Below are positions 1 to 10,600 of a stretch of 64,000 nucleotides of DNA, piece after piece. A program made the position numbers and the translations under genes. Each line of letters opens with the position of its first letter. The stretch's first letter is position 1. The stretch is from NCBI GenBank assembly GCA_022793995.1, contig JAAWDY010000043.1, positions 29,375 to 93,374 on the forward strand, given 5' to 3'. Source of the DNA: Coprococcus sp. (GTDB taxonomy: Bacteria > Bacillota > Clostridia > Lachnospirales > Lachnospiraceae). Under the pieces are notes generated by a model, which was not told the DNA's origin, did no database searches, and was given only the letters and a program-made list of their open reading frames with translations.

Positions 1-2
1 GG

Positions 3-473
3 GTCGGCGCGTTCGGCGACGCGATGTACAATCTGCAAAAGTATGGGCTGGATGAGGTGATCCATGAGGCGGTGGATCAGAAGAAGCCGTTTCTTGGCAT
101 CTGTCTGGGACTTCAGCTTCTGTTCGAGAGGAGCGAAGAGTCGCCCGGCGTTCCTGGACTTGGTGTGCTGCCGGGCGAGATCCTGCGGATACCGGATCAG
201 GAGGGGCTTAAGGTCCCGCATATGGGGTGGAACTCGCTTGATTTGTCAGGAGAGGGAAGGCTGTTTCGGGATCTGCCGGAAGAGCCGTATGTGTATTTTG
301 TGCATTCTTATTATTTGAAAGCAGCGGATGAGAGTATTGTGAAGGCGTCCACGGACTACGGCGTTCGGATTCATGCGTCCGTGGAGAAGGAGAATGTGTT
401 CGCCTGCCAGTTCCATCCGGAAAAGAGCGGGGATACGGGGCTTAAGATGCTGGGAAACTTTGTTTCGCTATAG
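3..473 (+). CDS. hisH: Imidazole glycerol phosphate synthase subunit HisH (5' partial, begins before the window)
   Basis: Frame open from base 3 (VGAFGDAM...), class I amidotransferase motif [11 protein letters not shown]-terminal [11 protein letters not shown]; followed by hisF. Confidence 0.96.
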   Translation, partial: VGAFGDAMYNLQKYGLDEVIHEAVDQKKPFLGICLGLQLLFERSEESPGVPGLGVLPGEILRIPDQEGLKVPHMGWNSLDLSGEGRLFRDLPEEPYVYFVHSYYLKAADESIVKASTDYGVRIHASVEKENVFACQFHPEKSGDTGLKMLGNFVSL

Positions 474-484
474 GAGGTCGGATT

Positions 485-1249
485 TTGTTTACGAAGAGGA
501 TCATCCCCTGCCTGGATGTGAACAACGGGCGGGTTGTAAAGGGTGTAAATTTTGTGGATTTAAAGGATGCGGGCGATCCGGTGGAGATTGCCAGGGCTTA
601 TGATAAGGCGGGGGCGGACGAGCTTGTATTTCTGGATATCACGGCGTCTTCCGATGCCAGGAATACGGTGGTGGACATGGTGCGCCAGGTGGCGGAGCAG
701 GTATTTATCCCGTTCACCGTGGGCGGCGGAATCCGGACAGTGGAGGATTTTCGCGCGCTCCTTCGGGAAGGGGCGGATAAGATCTCGGTGAACTCCGCGG
801 CGATCATGCGCCCTCAGCTTATCAGCGAGGCGGCGGAAAAGTTCGGGAGCCAGTGCGTCGTGGTGGCTGTGGACGCGAAGCGCCGGGAAGATGGAAGCGG
901 CTGGAACATTTATAAAAACGGTGGGCGTATTGATATGGGAATCGACGCCATCGAGTGGGTGCGAACGGCGGAGAAGCTGGGAGCAGGAGAGATTCTTTTA
1001 ACCAGCATGGACTGTGACGGGACGAAAGCGGGATACGATCTGAAGTTGACAAAGGCTGTGGCCCAGAGCGTCTCAATCCCGGTGATCGCTTCCGGCGGAG
1101 CGGGCGCTTTGGAGCATTTTTATGAGGCCCTGGCAGAAGAGGGCGGAGCGGACGCCGCGCTTGCCGCCTCTTTATTCCATTATAAGGAATTGGAAATACG
1201 GGAAGTTAAGGAATATTTAAAAGAAAAAGGAATATCTGTCCGGCTGTGA
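485..1249 (+). CDS. hisF: Imidazole glycerol phosphate synthase subunit HisF
   Basis: [23 protein letters not shown]...; TTG start with upstream GGAGG; (beta/alpha)8 HisF motifs. Confidence 0.97.
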   Translation: MFTKRIIPCLDVNNGRVVKGVNFVDLKDAGDPVEIARAYDKAGADELVFLDITASSDARNTVVDMVRQVAEQVFIPFTVGGGIRTVEDFRALLREGADKISVNSAAIMRPQLISEAAEKFGSQCVVVAVDAKRREDGSGWNIYKNGGRIDMGIDAIEWVRTAEKLGAGEILLTSMDCDGTKAGYDLKLTKAVAQSVSIPVIASGGAGALEHFYEALAEEGGADAALAASLFHYKELEIREVKEYLKEKGISVRL

Positions 1250-1274
1250 CAGATGTAAAAAGCGGGGAGAAAAG

Positions 1275-1955
1275 ATGGCTGCGATCAATAACGACTGGCT
1301 GGACGCCCTCAAGGGGGAATTTAAAAAGCCATATTATAAACAATTATTTGAAAGAGTGAACAGGGAATACCATACCCGGCGGATCTATCCGCCGGCGGAC
1401 GATATTTTTAACGCGTTTCATCTCACGCCGTTAAAGGATGTGAAGGTGGTGATCTTAGGGCAGGATCCGTACCATGGGGATGGGCAGGCGCACGGGCTTT
1501 GCTTTTCGGTGAAGCCGGATGTGGAGATTCCGCCGTCGCTTGTGAATATTTATCAAGAGCTGCACGACGATCTGGGATGCCGGATCCCCAGCCACGGCTA
1601 TCTGGTGAAATGGGCGAAGCAGGGAGTAATGCTTCTGAATACCGTACTCACGGTGCGGGCGCATCAGGCAAATTCCCACCGCGGGATGGGATGGGAGGAG
1701 TTTACGGACGCCGCGATCCAAGTACTGAACGGACAGGACAGGCCGATCGTCTTTATCCTGTGGGGAAGGCCGGCGCAGATGAAGAAGCGGATGCTGAACA
1801 ATCCACAGCATTTGATATTGGAAGCGCCCCATCCAAGCCCATTATCGGCCGGCAGGGGGTTTTTTGGGAGCCGTCCGTTTAGCCAGACGAACCGATTTTT
1901 AGAGGCGCATGGCATAACGCCGATCGACTGGCAGATCGATGAGGAGGAACGTTGA
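1275..1955 (+). CDS. ung: Uracil-DNA glycosylase (family 1)
   Basis: GQDPYHGDGQAHGLCFSV and HPSPLSAGRGFFGSRPFS motifs. Confidence 0.97.
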   Translation: MAAINNDWLDALKGEFKKPYYKQLFERVNREYHTRRIYPPADDIFNAFHLTPLKDVKVVILGQDPYHGDGQAHGLCFSVKPDVEIPPSLVNIYQELHDDLGCRIPSHGYLVKWAKQGVMLLNTVLTVRAHQANSHRGMGWEEFTDAAIQVLNGQDRPIVFILWGRPAQMKKRMLNNPQHLILEAPHPSPLSAGRGFFGSRPFSQTNRFLEAHGITPIDWQIDEEER

Positions 1956-2323
1956 ACATGAAGAAGGCAGAACCAGAATGTGAAGTTTGTGAAGTGCCCC
2001 ACATCCATGAGGAACTGATCCGCAAGGCATCTGGACACATGCCGGATGCGGAAGTGCTTAAGGAACTGGCGGATTTTTTCAAGGTCTTTGGGGATACTAC
2101 AAGGATCCGCATTCTATGCGTGCTGTTCCAGTCGGAGATGTGTGTATGCGACCTGGCGGAGGTACTGGGGATGACTCAGTCGGCTATCTCCCATCAGCTC
2201 CGTGTGCTGAAGCAGATGAAGCTTGTGAAGAACCGGCGCGAGGGAAAGACGGTATTCTATTCTTTGGCGGACAGCCATATTCAGACGATTATGGACCAGG
2301 GGATGGAGCATATATCGGAGTAG
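1952..2323 (+). CDS. ArsR/SmtB-family metalloregulator-like transcriptional repressor
   Basis: CEVCEVPHIHEE, winged HTH VCDLAEVLGMTQSAISHQLRVLKQMKLVKNRREGKTVFYSL. Confidence 0.9.
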   Translation: MNMKKAEPECEVCEVPHIHEELIRKASGHMPDAEVLKELADFFKVFGDTTRIRILCVLFQSEMCVCDLAEVLGMTQSAISHQLRVLKQMKLVKNRREGKTVFYSLADSHIQTIMDQGMEHISE

Positions 2324-2402
2324 GCCTTCTTCAGAGGATGAATGGTGTATCCGGGCAGCCGGATTCCATGGCAAAAGACACAAGATGCGAGGGCATGATG
2401 AT

Positions 2403-2993
2403 ATGATGACATATAGAAAAAGGATTCCGTGGATGCTGGCGCTTTTTATGATCCTTCTGTTTTGCGGCTGCAAGAAAGAGGACAAGGTGGCAGACGGCGC
2501 CGCCCTGCTCGGACAAGGGCAGTATACTGAGGCGCAGGAGAAGTTTCAGGAAGCGGTGGATGAGGGAGAAAACCTGGGGGAAGCATACCGGGGGATTGGG
2601 CTGTGCCTGTGGGAACAGGAGGATTATGAGGGGGCAGCCGTCTCTTTTGGCGCCGCGTTGGATAACGGGGCTGAGGAAACGGCGACGATCTATAATCTGC
2701 TGGGAATCTGTGAGATGAAGCTGGGAAGAGCAGAGCGGGCGGCGTATTATTTTGGAAACGGACGTGTTTTTCCGGACGCCGAGATGGAACTTTTGAAGGA
2801 GATGGCGTTCAACGAGATCGCGGCATACGAGGAGATGGGGGATTATCTGACGGCGAGAGATAAGCTGGAGGAATATGTGCAGAAATATCCCGACGATGCG
2901 CGCGCGGCCAAGGAGCTGGATTTCCTAAAGACGCAGGCTCCTGGGGAGCCAGATACAGATGCGGACAGCGGGGCGCAGACGTCGGGAGAATAG
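2403..2993 (+). CDS. Tetratricopeptide-repeat lipoprotein
   Basis: Signal peptide with a lipobox-like Cys (LLFCGCKKED), TPR-like repeats (GEAYRGIGLCLWEQEDYEGAAVSF...); likely ATG at 2403 inside the 2385 ORF. Confidence 0.75.
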   Translation: MMTYRKRIPWMLALFMILLFCGCKKEDKVADGAALLGQGQYTEAQEKFQEAVDEGENLGEAYRGIGLCLWEQEDYEGAAVSFGAALDNGAEETATIYNLLGICEMKLGRAERAAYYFGNGRVFPDAEMELLKEMAFNEIAAYEEMGDYLTARDKLEEYVQKYPDDARAAKELDFLKTQAPGEPDTDADSGAQTSGE

Positions 2994-3002
2994 GAGAGAT
3001 CG

Positions 3003-4250
3003 ATGGCAGGATATGAAGTGAAAGAGGGAAAGGAACGGCTCATCCTTGTGGGGGTGAGCGCTGCGTCCGGCGGGTACGACGACACGGAGCAGTCGCTTTC
3101 GGAGCTTTCGGAGTTAATAAAGACCGCGGGAGCCGAGGAGGCGGGGCGGGTGATACAAAGGCGGGAGATGATTCATCCCGCCACTTATGTTGGAAAAGGG
3201 AAGATCGAGGAGATAAAGGAGCTTCTCTGGGAACTGGATGCAGCAGGGGTGGTCTGTGACGATGAGCTGTCCCCGGCGCAGATGGCGAACCTCTCTGAGG
3301 CGCTGGATACGAAGGTGATGGACAGGACACTGGTGATCCTCGATATTTTCGCAGGGCGCGCCGCCACCAGGGAAGGGAAGATTCAGGTGGAGCTGGCACA
3401 GCTCAAGTACCGACAGACCCAGCTTACCGGAGCAGGCAAGGCGTTGTCGCGTCTGGGCGGTGGAATTGGGACAAGAGGGCCTGGGGAAAAGAAGCTGGAG
3501 ATGGACAGGCGCCTTATCAAGGACCGGATCGCGCAGCTTGGCCGGGAACTGAAAGGGGTGAAGCGTCACAGGGAACTGACGCGGGAGCAACGAATCAGGA
3601 ACCATATGCCGGTCATCTCCATTGTGGGATATACGAACGCCGGGAAATCGACTCTGCTCAACAAACTGACGGGTGCGCAGGTCTTTGAGGAGGACGCCCT
3701 TTTCGCAACCCTGGATCCCACGACGCGGAATCTCCGGCTTCCAGGCGGGCAGGAGATCCTTTTGACGGATACGGTCGGTTTTATCCGCAAACTGCCGCAC
3801 CACCTGATCGACGCGTTCAAAAGTACGTTGGAGGAGGCGCGTTATGCAGATGTGATCCTCCATGTAGTGGATTTGTCGAACCCGCAGATGGACGAGCAGA
3901 TGCATGTAGTGTATGAGACGCTGAAACAGTTGAAAGTGATGGACAAGCCTGTGGTGACAGCGCTCAATAAGATGGACCGTCTGGAAGAGATGGTAAATGT
4001 CCGTGACCTGCGCGCAGACCGTGTTGTACGCATATCAGCAAAAACGGGGGAGGGGCTTACAGAGCTTCTAGGCGCGGTCACAGACGTCTTGCGCACTCAG
4101 GAAATCTATATTGAGCGGGTCTTTGGATACCGAGAAAATGAGGGCCTTCAGCTGATACGTAAATACGGTGAGATTTTCGAGGAGGAATATAGGGAGGACG
4201 GGGTCCATGTAAAAGCCTGTGTGCCGAAAGAGATTTACGGCAGGGTTTGA
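3003..4250 (+). CDS. hflX: GTPase HflX
   Basis: GYTNAGKSTLLN, DTVGFIRKLPHHLIDAFKSTLEEA, GGGIGTRGPGEKKLE. Confidence 0.96.
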   Translation: MAGYEVKEGKERLILVGVSAASGGYDDTEQSLSELSELIKTAGAEEAGRVIQRREMIHPATYVGKGKIEEIKELLWELDAAGVVCDDELSPAQMANLSEALDTKVMDRTLVILDIFAGRAATREGKIQVELAQLKYRQTQLTGAGKALSRLGGGIGTRGPGEKKLEMDRRLIKDRIAQLGRELKGVKRHRELTREQRIRNHMPVISIVGYTNAGKSTLLNKLTGAQVFEEDALFATLDPTTRNLRLPGGQEILLTDTVGFIRKLPHHLIDAFKSTLEEARYADVILHVVDLSNPQMDEQMHVVYETLKQLKVMDKPVVTALNKMDRLEEMVNVRDLRADRVVRISAKTGEGLTELLGAVTDVLRTQEIYIERVFGYRENEGLQLIRKYGEIFEEEYREDGVHVKACVPKEIYGRV

Positions 4251-4261
4251 AAGGAGATTTT

Positions 4262-7200
4262 ATGTCACTTCAGTTTATTTTGGGAAATTCCGGTTCCGGA
4301 AAGTCCCATTATTTATATGAACATGTCATTTCAGAATCAATCCAGCATCCTGATAAGAATTATATCGTTATTGTGCCGGAGCAGTTTACCATGCAGACAC
4401 AGAGGGAATTCGTCATGCGGCATCCCCGGCACGGTATCATGAATATTGATGTACTCAGTTTTGCGCGCCTCGCCTTTCGGGTGCTGGAGGAAACCGGAGC
4501 GGCAGACCGGACAGTGCTGGACGATGAAGGGAAGAACCTGATCTTGCGTAAGATCGCGGGCAAGGTGGAGAATACGCTCACAGTGCTTCGGGGGAACCTT
4601 CGGAAAACGGGATATATCAGCGAAGTGAAATCCGTCATATCCGAGCTGACCCAGTACAGTATCCCGCCGGAAGGAATGGAATCTATGATGGAGGCGGCCG
4701 AGGAAAATACCTACCTATATTATAAGTTGCAGGATATTCAGAAGGTCTATACGGAATTTGAAGCGTACCTGGAAGACCGTTATATCACGAAAGAAGAAAT
4801 CCTGGACATTCTGTGCAGGGAAATCCCTAAGTCCAGGCTTATGCAGGGGAGCGTGGTGGCGCTGGATGGCTTTACCGGCTTCACTCCCTTGCAGAACCGT
4901 GTGCTGGGGGAAATGATGAAGGTCTGCCAGAAGGTTTTTGTGACGGTCACGATCGATGGGAGGGAGGACCCTTTTGTACTGGAGGATAAGTTCCGCCTTT
5001 TCGCCTTGAGTAAGCAGATGGTGACGTCCCTGGTGCAGATTGCCGGGAGTGAAAAGGTCTGGATCGAAGACGCTGTAGATCTGTGTGGAACCCCTGTCCG
5101 CCGGTTTCGGGAGAATCCGGCGCTTGCCTATTTGGAGGCAGGGCTGTTCCGGTACGAGAATAAAAGCTATGGGGATCAACAACAGAATGTACGTCTCTAT
5201 GCTGCGCAGAATCCCGCGGCAGAGACAGAATGTGCGGCGCAGCGGATCCGTTTTCTGGTGAGAAAGAAGGGATACCGGTATCGGGATATTGCGGTGATCG
5301 CAGGGGACATGAACATTTACGGGGATGAGATCGAGCGTGTGTTTGCCCGGTACGACATCCCGGTATTTATGGATTATAAACGCAGCGTGCTCCTCAACTC
5401 CTTCGTGGAATATCTGCGGAGCCTTCTGAATATGGCGGAGCAGAATTTTACGGTGGACGGTGTGCTCCGTTTCTTAAGGACGGGCCTTGCCGGATTTACA
5501 GGGGATGAGGCGGATGTGCTGGAGAACTACCTGGGAGCGGTGGGCATCCGTGGGTATAAGAAATGGCAGGAAAAGTGGATCCGCAGAACAAAGAGGACTT
5601 CGGAAGAAGAGCTGGAACGCTTGAACCATCTGCGTGTACGGATGGTCGAGAAGGTGGATTCGCTTATGTATGTTCTGAAGCAGCGCCGGAAAACGGTGTG
5701 CGATGTGACAACGGCGCTTTATGAGTTTCTGGTAAAGGGGGAGCTTCAGAGAAAGGTGAAAGATCAGGAGAGGAAGTTTGCCGAGGAGGGGGAGCTGGCT
5801 CTTGCAAAGGAATATGCCCAGATTTACCGGGTGGTGATGGAACTTTTTGACAAGTTTGTAACCCTTCTGGGCGAGGAGACGATCTCTCTTAGCGAGTACG
5901 GTGAGCTTCTTGACGCCGGGATGGAGGAAGCGCGCATCGGCGTAATTCCGCCCAGTATGGACGAGGTTATGGCGGGCGATATTGAGAGAAGCCGTCTGCG
6001 GGATGTGCGCGCTCTCATCCTGCTGGGAGCGAACGACGCCCTGATTCCGGGGGCAGTGCAGGCAGGCGGTCTTTTGTCCGAACGGGACAGGGAACGCTTC
6101 CAGGAGGAGGGTATCGTGCTCGCGCCCGGAGCGAAAGAAAAAACATATATACAGAAATTTTATCTATATTTACATATGACGAAACCGACGGAGGAGCTGG
6201 ACGTGTGTTTCAGCAAGGTATCATCGGAGGGAAAGAGCCTTCGCCCCTCTTATCTGGTGGGCGATCTTCGGAGGATGTTTCCGAAAACCGTGGTCTTTGA
6301 CCTGGAAAAGTACGGTCCGGAGTATCGGGAGCTTCTGCCGGAGACAGGGGTTGACTATTTGATACAAGGGTTTCGCTCGGAAGAGCAGATGGAAGGGGCA
6401 GTATGGCAGGAATTATATCGCTGGTATCTGGCGCAAGGGGCCTGGCGGCCTGCGGCGCTGCGCCTGGCGGCGGCTTCCCTGCACCGGAAGCCTGATGAGA
6501 GGCTGTCGCAGATGACCGCGCAGGAATTATATGGTCCGTGGGAGCCAAGCGTGTCAAGGCTGGAGCGATTCGTTTCCTGCGCTTGTGCCCATTTCCTGAC
6601 CTATGGACTTCGTATAAAAGAGCGAGAAGAGTACGAGTTTGCCGCGCTTGATTTTGGAAATGTATTCCATACGGCGCTGGAGCGGTACGCCCGGTTTGTC
6701 GAGAAGGCGAAAGTGGACTGGACCAGTCTTACCGAAGAACAGCAGAAAGAATTGGCGGTAAGAAGCGTGGAGGAGAGTATTGCGGATTACAGCAACACTG
6801 TGCTCTATAGTTCGGCGAGGAACGCCTATATGATTCCCAGAATGAAGCGGATGATGAACCGCACGGTCTGGGCGATGACAAGGCAGCTCAAGAGGGGGGA
6901 TTTTCGTCCCGTGGGATATGAGGTGGATTTCGGGAGCGGCAAGATCGATCGGATCGATACCTGCGAGACAGAGGATACCGTATATGTGAAAATCATTGAC
7001 TACAAGACAGGAATGAAGGCGTTCGATATGGCGGCATTTTACCACGGCCTGCAGATGCAGCTCGTCGTCTACATGGAAGAGGCCCTGAAGCTGGAAGAAA
7101 AACGGCATCCGGGCAAGACAGCTGTTCCGGCGGGAATCTTCTATTATCGGATGAAGGATCCGGTGGTGGATAAAGAGCCGGATCAGGAGAAGCTGGAGGA

Positions 7201-7642
7201 GGCGATTCTTAAGGAACTGCGCCTGGACGGGCTGGTAAACGAGGAGGACGCGGTAATCCGGCGTCTGGACAGGGAATTCCAGGATACGTCCAGTGTCATT
7301 CCGGTGAAGAAATCCAAGGGCGGTTATGCCAAGTCATCGAAGACCTTGAGCCAGGAAGAATTTACGGAAGCGCTCGTTTTTGCCGGGAAGAAGCGGGAAG
7401 AATTAAAAGAGAGGATGACCCAGGGGGACGCGGACGCGGCGCCCTATGAGCTGGGAAAGGAGACGGGATGCGATTTCTGTAGGTATCGGAATATCTGCGG
7501 GTTTGACGAACGAATCGAGGGATATGAGTACCGGAAGCTTTCACGCCTGACAAAGGACGAGGCGCTGGAGGCGATGAGAGGAATAAAGGAGGATATACGG
7601 CATGGCGGTGAAATGGACAGAGGAGCAGAAGCAGGTCATTGA
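4262..7642 (+). CDS. addB: Helicase-exonuclease AddAB, subunit AddB
   Basis: MSLQFILGNSGSGKSHYLY, C-terminal Fe-S/nuclease motif ETGCDFCRYRNICGFD; overlaps addA. Confidence 0.94.
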   Translation: MSLQFILGNSGSGKSHYLYEHVISESIQHPDKNYIVIVPEQFTMQTQREFVMRHPRHGIMNIDVLSFARLAFRVLEETGAADRTVLDDEGKNLILRKIAGKVENTLTVLRGNLRKTGYISEVKSVISELTQYSIPPEGMESMMEAAEENTYLYYKLQDIQKVYTEFEAYLEDRYITKEEILDILCREIPKSRLMQGSVVALDGFTGFTPLQNRVLGEMMKVCQKVFVTVTIDGREDPFVLEDKFRLFALSKQMVTSLVQIAGSEKVWIEDAVDLCGTPVRRFRENPALAYLEAGLFRYENKSYGDQQQNVRLYAAQNPAAETECAAQRIRFLVRKKGYRYRDIAVIAGDMNIYGDEIERVFARYDIPVFMDYKRSVLLNSFVEYLRSLLNMAEQNFTVDGVLRFLRTGLAGFTGDEADVLENYLGAVGIRGYKKWQEKWIRRTKRTSEEELERLNHLRVRMVEKVDSLMYVLKQRRKTVCDVTTALYEFLVKGELQRKVKDQERKFAEEGELALAKEYAQIYRVVMELFDKFVTLLGEETISLSEYGELLDAGMEEARIGVIPPSMDEVMAGDIERSRLRDVRALILLGANDALIPGAVQAGGLLSERDRERFQEEGIVLAPGAKEKTYIQKFYLYLHMTKPTEELDVCFSKVSSEGKSLRPSYLVGDLRRMFPKTVVFDLEKYGPEYRELLPETGVDYLIQGFRSEEQMEGAVWQELYRWYLAQGAWRPAALRLAAASLHRKPDERLSQMTAQELYGPWEPSVSRLERFVSCACAHFLTYGLRIKEREEYEFAALDFGNVFHTALERYARFVEKAKVDWTSLTEEQQKELAVRSVEESIADYSNTVLYSSARNAYMIPRMKRMMNRTVWAMTRQLKRGDFRPVGYEVDFGSGKIDRIDTCETEDTVYVKIIDYKTGMKAFDMAAFYHGLQMQLVVYMEEALKLEEKRHPGKTAVPAGIFYYRMKDPVVDKEPDQEKLEEAILKELRLDGLVNEEDAVIRRLDREFQDTSSVIPVKKSKGGYAKSSKTLSQEEFTEALVFAGKKREELKERMTQGDADAAPYELGKETGCDFCRYRNICGFDERIEGYEYRKLSRLTKDEALEAMRGIKEDIRHGGEMDRGAEAGH

Positions 7643-10600
7643 TCTAAGGGACAGAAATATTCTGGTTTCCGCGGCGGCAGGCTCCGGTAAAACGGCGGTA
7701 CTGGTGGAACGGATCATCGCGCGTCTCACGAAAGATACGTATCCGGTGGACGTGGATCGTATGCTGATCGTAACTTACACGGAGGCGGCGGCAGCCGAGA
7801 TGAAGGAGAGGATCGTGGACGCTCTCGAAAAGGCGCTTGCAAAGAATCCTTCGGATATCCATCTGAAACGCCAGTTGGCGCTGATCCATACAGCGAAGAT
7901 CACGACGATACATAGTTTCTGCCTTTCCGTTATTCGGGAGTATTTTCATACCATTGACCTGGATCCAGGTTTTCGTATCGCGGAGGAAGGGGAAATCCGG
8001 CTTTTGAAGCAGGACGTCATGCGGGAAATGCTGGAGGCCCGCTATGAGCAAGGAAGCGAGGAGTTCCTGCGCTTTGTGGAGACGTTTGCCACAGGACGGG
8101 GGGACGATCAGCTCTCGGAGCTGATCCAGGAACTTTTTGAGTACGCGGGGAGCTATCCGGACGCGGACGCGTGGCTGGACGGATGTGCGGACGCATATGA
8201 TACAGGTCTTAGTGAGGGTTCCCCTTTCGTGCAGGCGCTTTTGTCCTATATGAAAGAGTGTCTCCAGGATTTCCAAAAGCTTTTCGCGGAGGCGGAGGAG
8301 ATCTGCCGGGAAGCGGACGGACCCTATATGTATGAGAAGACGATTGAGGCGGACTGGCAGCGGTTGGAGCCTGTTTTTAACGCTCGGGATTTAGAAGGGT
8401 ATTTCCTTGCTTTTCAGTCATTAGGAGCGTGGGCAAAGCTTGCGGCGAACCGGGATAAAGAGGTGTCCCGGGAGAAGGCGGAGCGTGTGAAAGCTCTTCG
8501 CGGAGCGTGGAAGAAACTGGCGGACGATATACAGTGCGGCTTCTTCTTCCAGCCGCGCGGGGAGATGGAGGAAGATATTGCACTGAGCCGCCCGGTCATC
8601 CATACGCTGGTGGAGCTGGTAAAAGAATTCGACCGGGCCTTTGCCGCGAAAAAAGCGGAGAAAAATGTGATCGATTTTCGGGATATGGAGCATTTTGCGC
8701 TGAAAATACTGACTCGCAGGGAGGAGGGGAAGCTTGTGCCCTCTGAGGCGGCGAAGGAATATCAGGAACAGTTTGTGGAAGTGATGATCGACGAATATCA
8801 GGACAGCAACCTGATCCAGGAGGCGATCCTTGGCAGCGTGTCACGGAGTAGCAAAGGAGAGAATAACCTGTTCATGGTGGGGGACGTGAAGCAGAGTATT
8901 TACCGTTTTCGGCTGTCCCGGCCGGAGCTTTTCATGGAAAAATTCGATTCATACAGTACAGAAGAAGGAGACTGCCGCCGCATTGACCTGCATAAGAATT
9001 TTCGGAGCCGGCGGGAAGTTTTGGATTCGGTAAACGTCATTTTCCGGCAGATCATGACGAGAAAGCTAGGGAAAATAGAATATGACGATAACGCCGCTTT
9101 ATATGTGGGTGCGACCTATAAGGAGCAAAAAGGCAATGAGACGGAGATTCTGGTGATCGACACCGAGACTTTGGGGGAAGAGGAGGAGAGTCCCGAAGAT
9201 GGGGGATACGAGGGAGGCACAGGCGGCAAGGGAAGATCAGCCGGCGCGGACGCGGCGCGGGAGACGGAAGCTCGTGCGGCGGCGGAGCGGATCCACGCGC
9301 TTCTGGAAAGTCACCGGGTATGGGACAAGGAGCTGAATGAGTTTCGGCCTGTCCAATGCCGCGACATCGCGCTCCTTACCCGGAGTCTTGCGGGCTGGAC
9401 GGACATTTTTATCCGGGTACTAGGGGAGGAAGGAATCCCCGCTTTTGCCCCATCGAAAGAAGGGTATTTCGGGACGCCGGAGATTGGGTGGATGCTGGAT
9501 TACCTGCGGGTGTTGGATAATTTTCGGCAGGACATCCCCCTTGCGGCTGTGCTGAAATCCCCTTTTGGAGAGTGTACGAATGAAGAACTTGCCTGTATAC
9601 GCAAAAGATACCCCAAAGTAGCGTTTCACGAAGCAGCGCTCATGACAGCGGGAATCCTGGATGAACCGGAACAGACGGACGCAGACGCGGATACGGATGC
9701 GAAGAGGAACGCCGGAGAGGGAAAGCGGGAAGAGACGGAAGAAATACCGCAGGCCATGCGGGAGAAGCTTGCACGTATCTTTGGGGAACTTGCTCGTTTC
9801 CGGGAACGGGTGCCGTATACAGCCATCCATGACCTGCTCTGGATGATTATGAAGGAGACCGGTTACCGGGATTATGTCTACGCAATGCCGGGAGGAGAAC
9901 AAAGGCTGGCAAACCTGGAAATGCTCCTTGCCCGTGCAAAAAGCTTTGAGGCGGCAAGCTATAAGGGATTGTTTCATTTTGTCCGGTATATCGGGCAGCT
10001 CCAGAAATATAACGTGGATTTCGGCGAGGCGGGGATTTATGACGAGGGGACGGACGCGGTACGGGTGATGAGTATCCATAAGAGTAAAGGGCTGGAATTC
10101 CCGGTCGTGATCGTGGCAGGAATGGGGAAGCAGTTCAACACCCAGGATTTGAAAGGAAGTATCGTGGTACACCCGGAGCTTGGCGTAGGGATGGATGCGG
10201 TGGATCTTGTAAGAAGGACAAAGTGCCCCACGATTTTTAAGAAGATTATCCAGACAGAGACAAAATTGGAAAACCTGGGCGAAGAGCTGCGGGTACTCTA
10301 TGTGGCGATGACGCGTGCGAAAGAGAAGCTGATCCTTCTAGGGACAGTATCGAAAGCAGCGAAGAAGCTGGCAGATTACGAGGCCAGGGAAGAAGACGCA
10401 CGAACGCCTCTTTCTTTTACAACACTTGCAGGCGCGAAGTGTTACTATGACTGGGTCCTCCCCGCGGCGGCAAAGCTTTCCGGGACGCTCCCTCTTACAG
10501 TCACTTTGCTGGACCCCGGCGGGATCCGCGCAGGAGGGAGAACGCGGCGGAAGATGGATCGGGTGGAAAAGGAAATGTTCCTGAATGCCGCGGCAGATCG

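Noticed and set aside
3114-3905. 263-aa antisense ORF opposite hflX
   Set aside because: Shadow ORF of a strongly coding gene; no RBS or recognisable domain
4715-7108. Antisense ORFs opposite addB (155, 115, 184 aa)
   Set aside because: GC-skewed codon third positions of addB create open antisense frames; no homology signals
9420-10172. 250-aa antisense ORF opposite addA
   Set aside because: Fully inside addA, Cys/His/Pro-rich shadow translation without a start context
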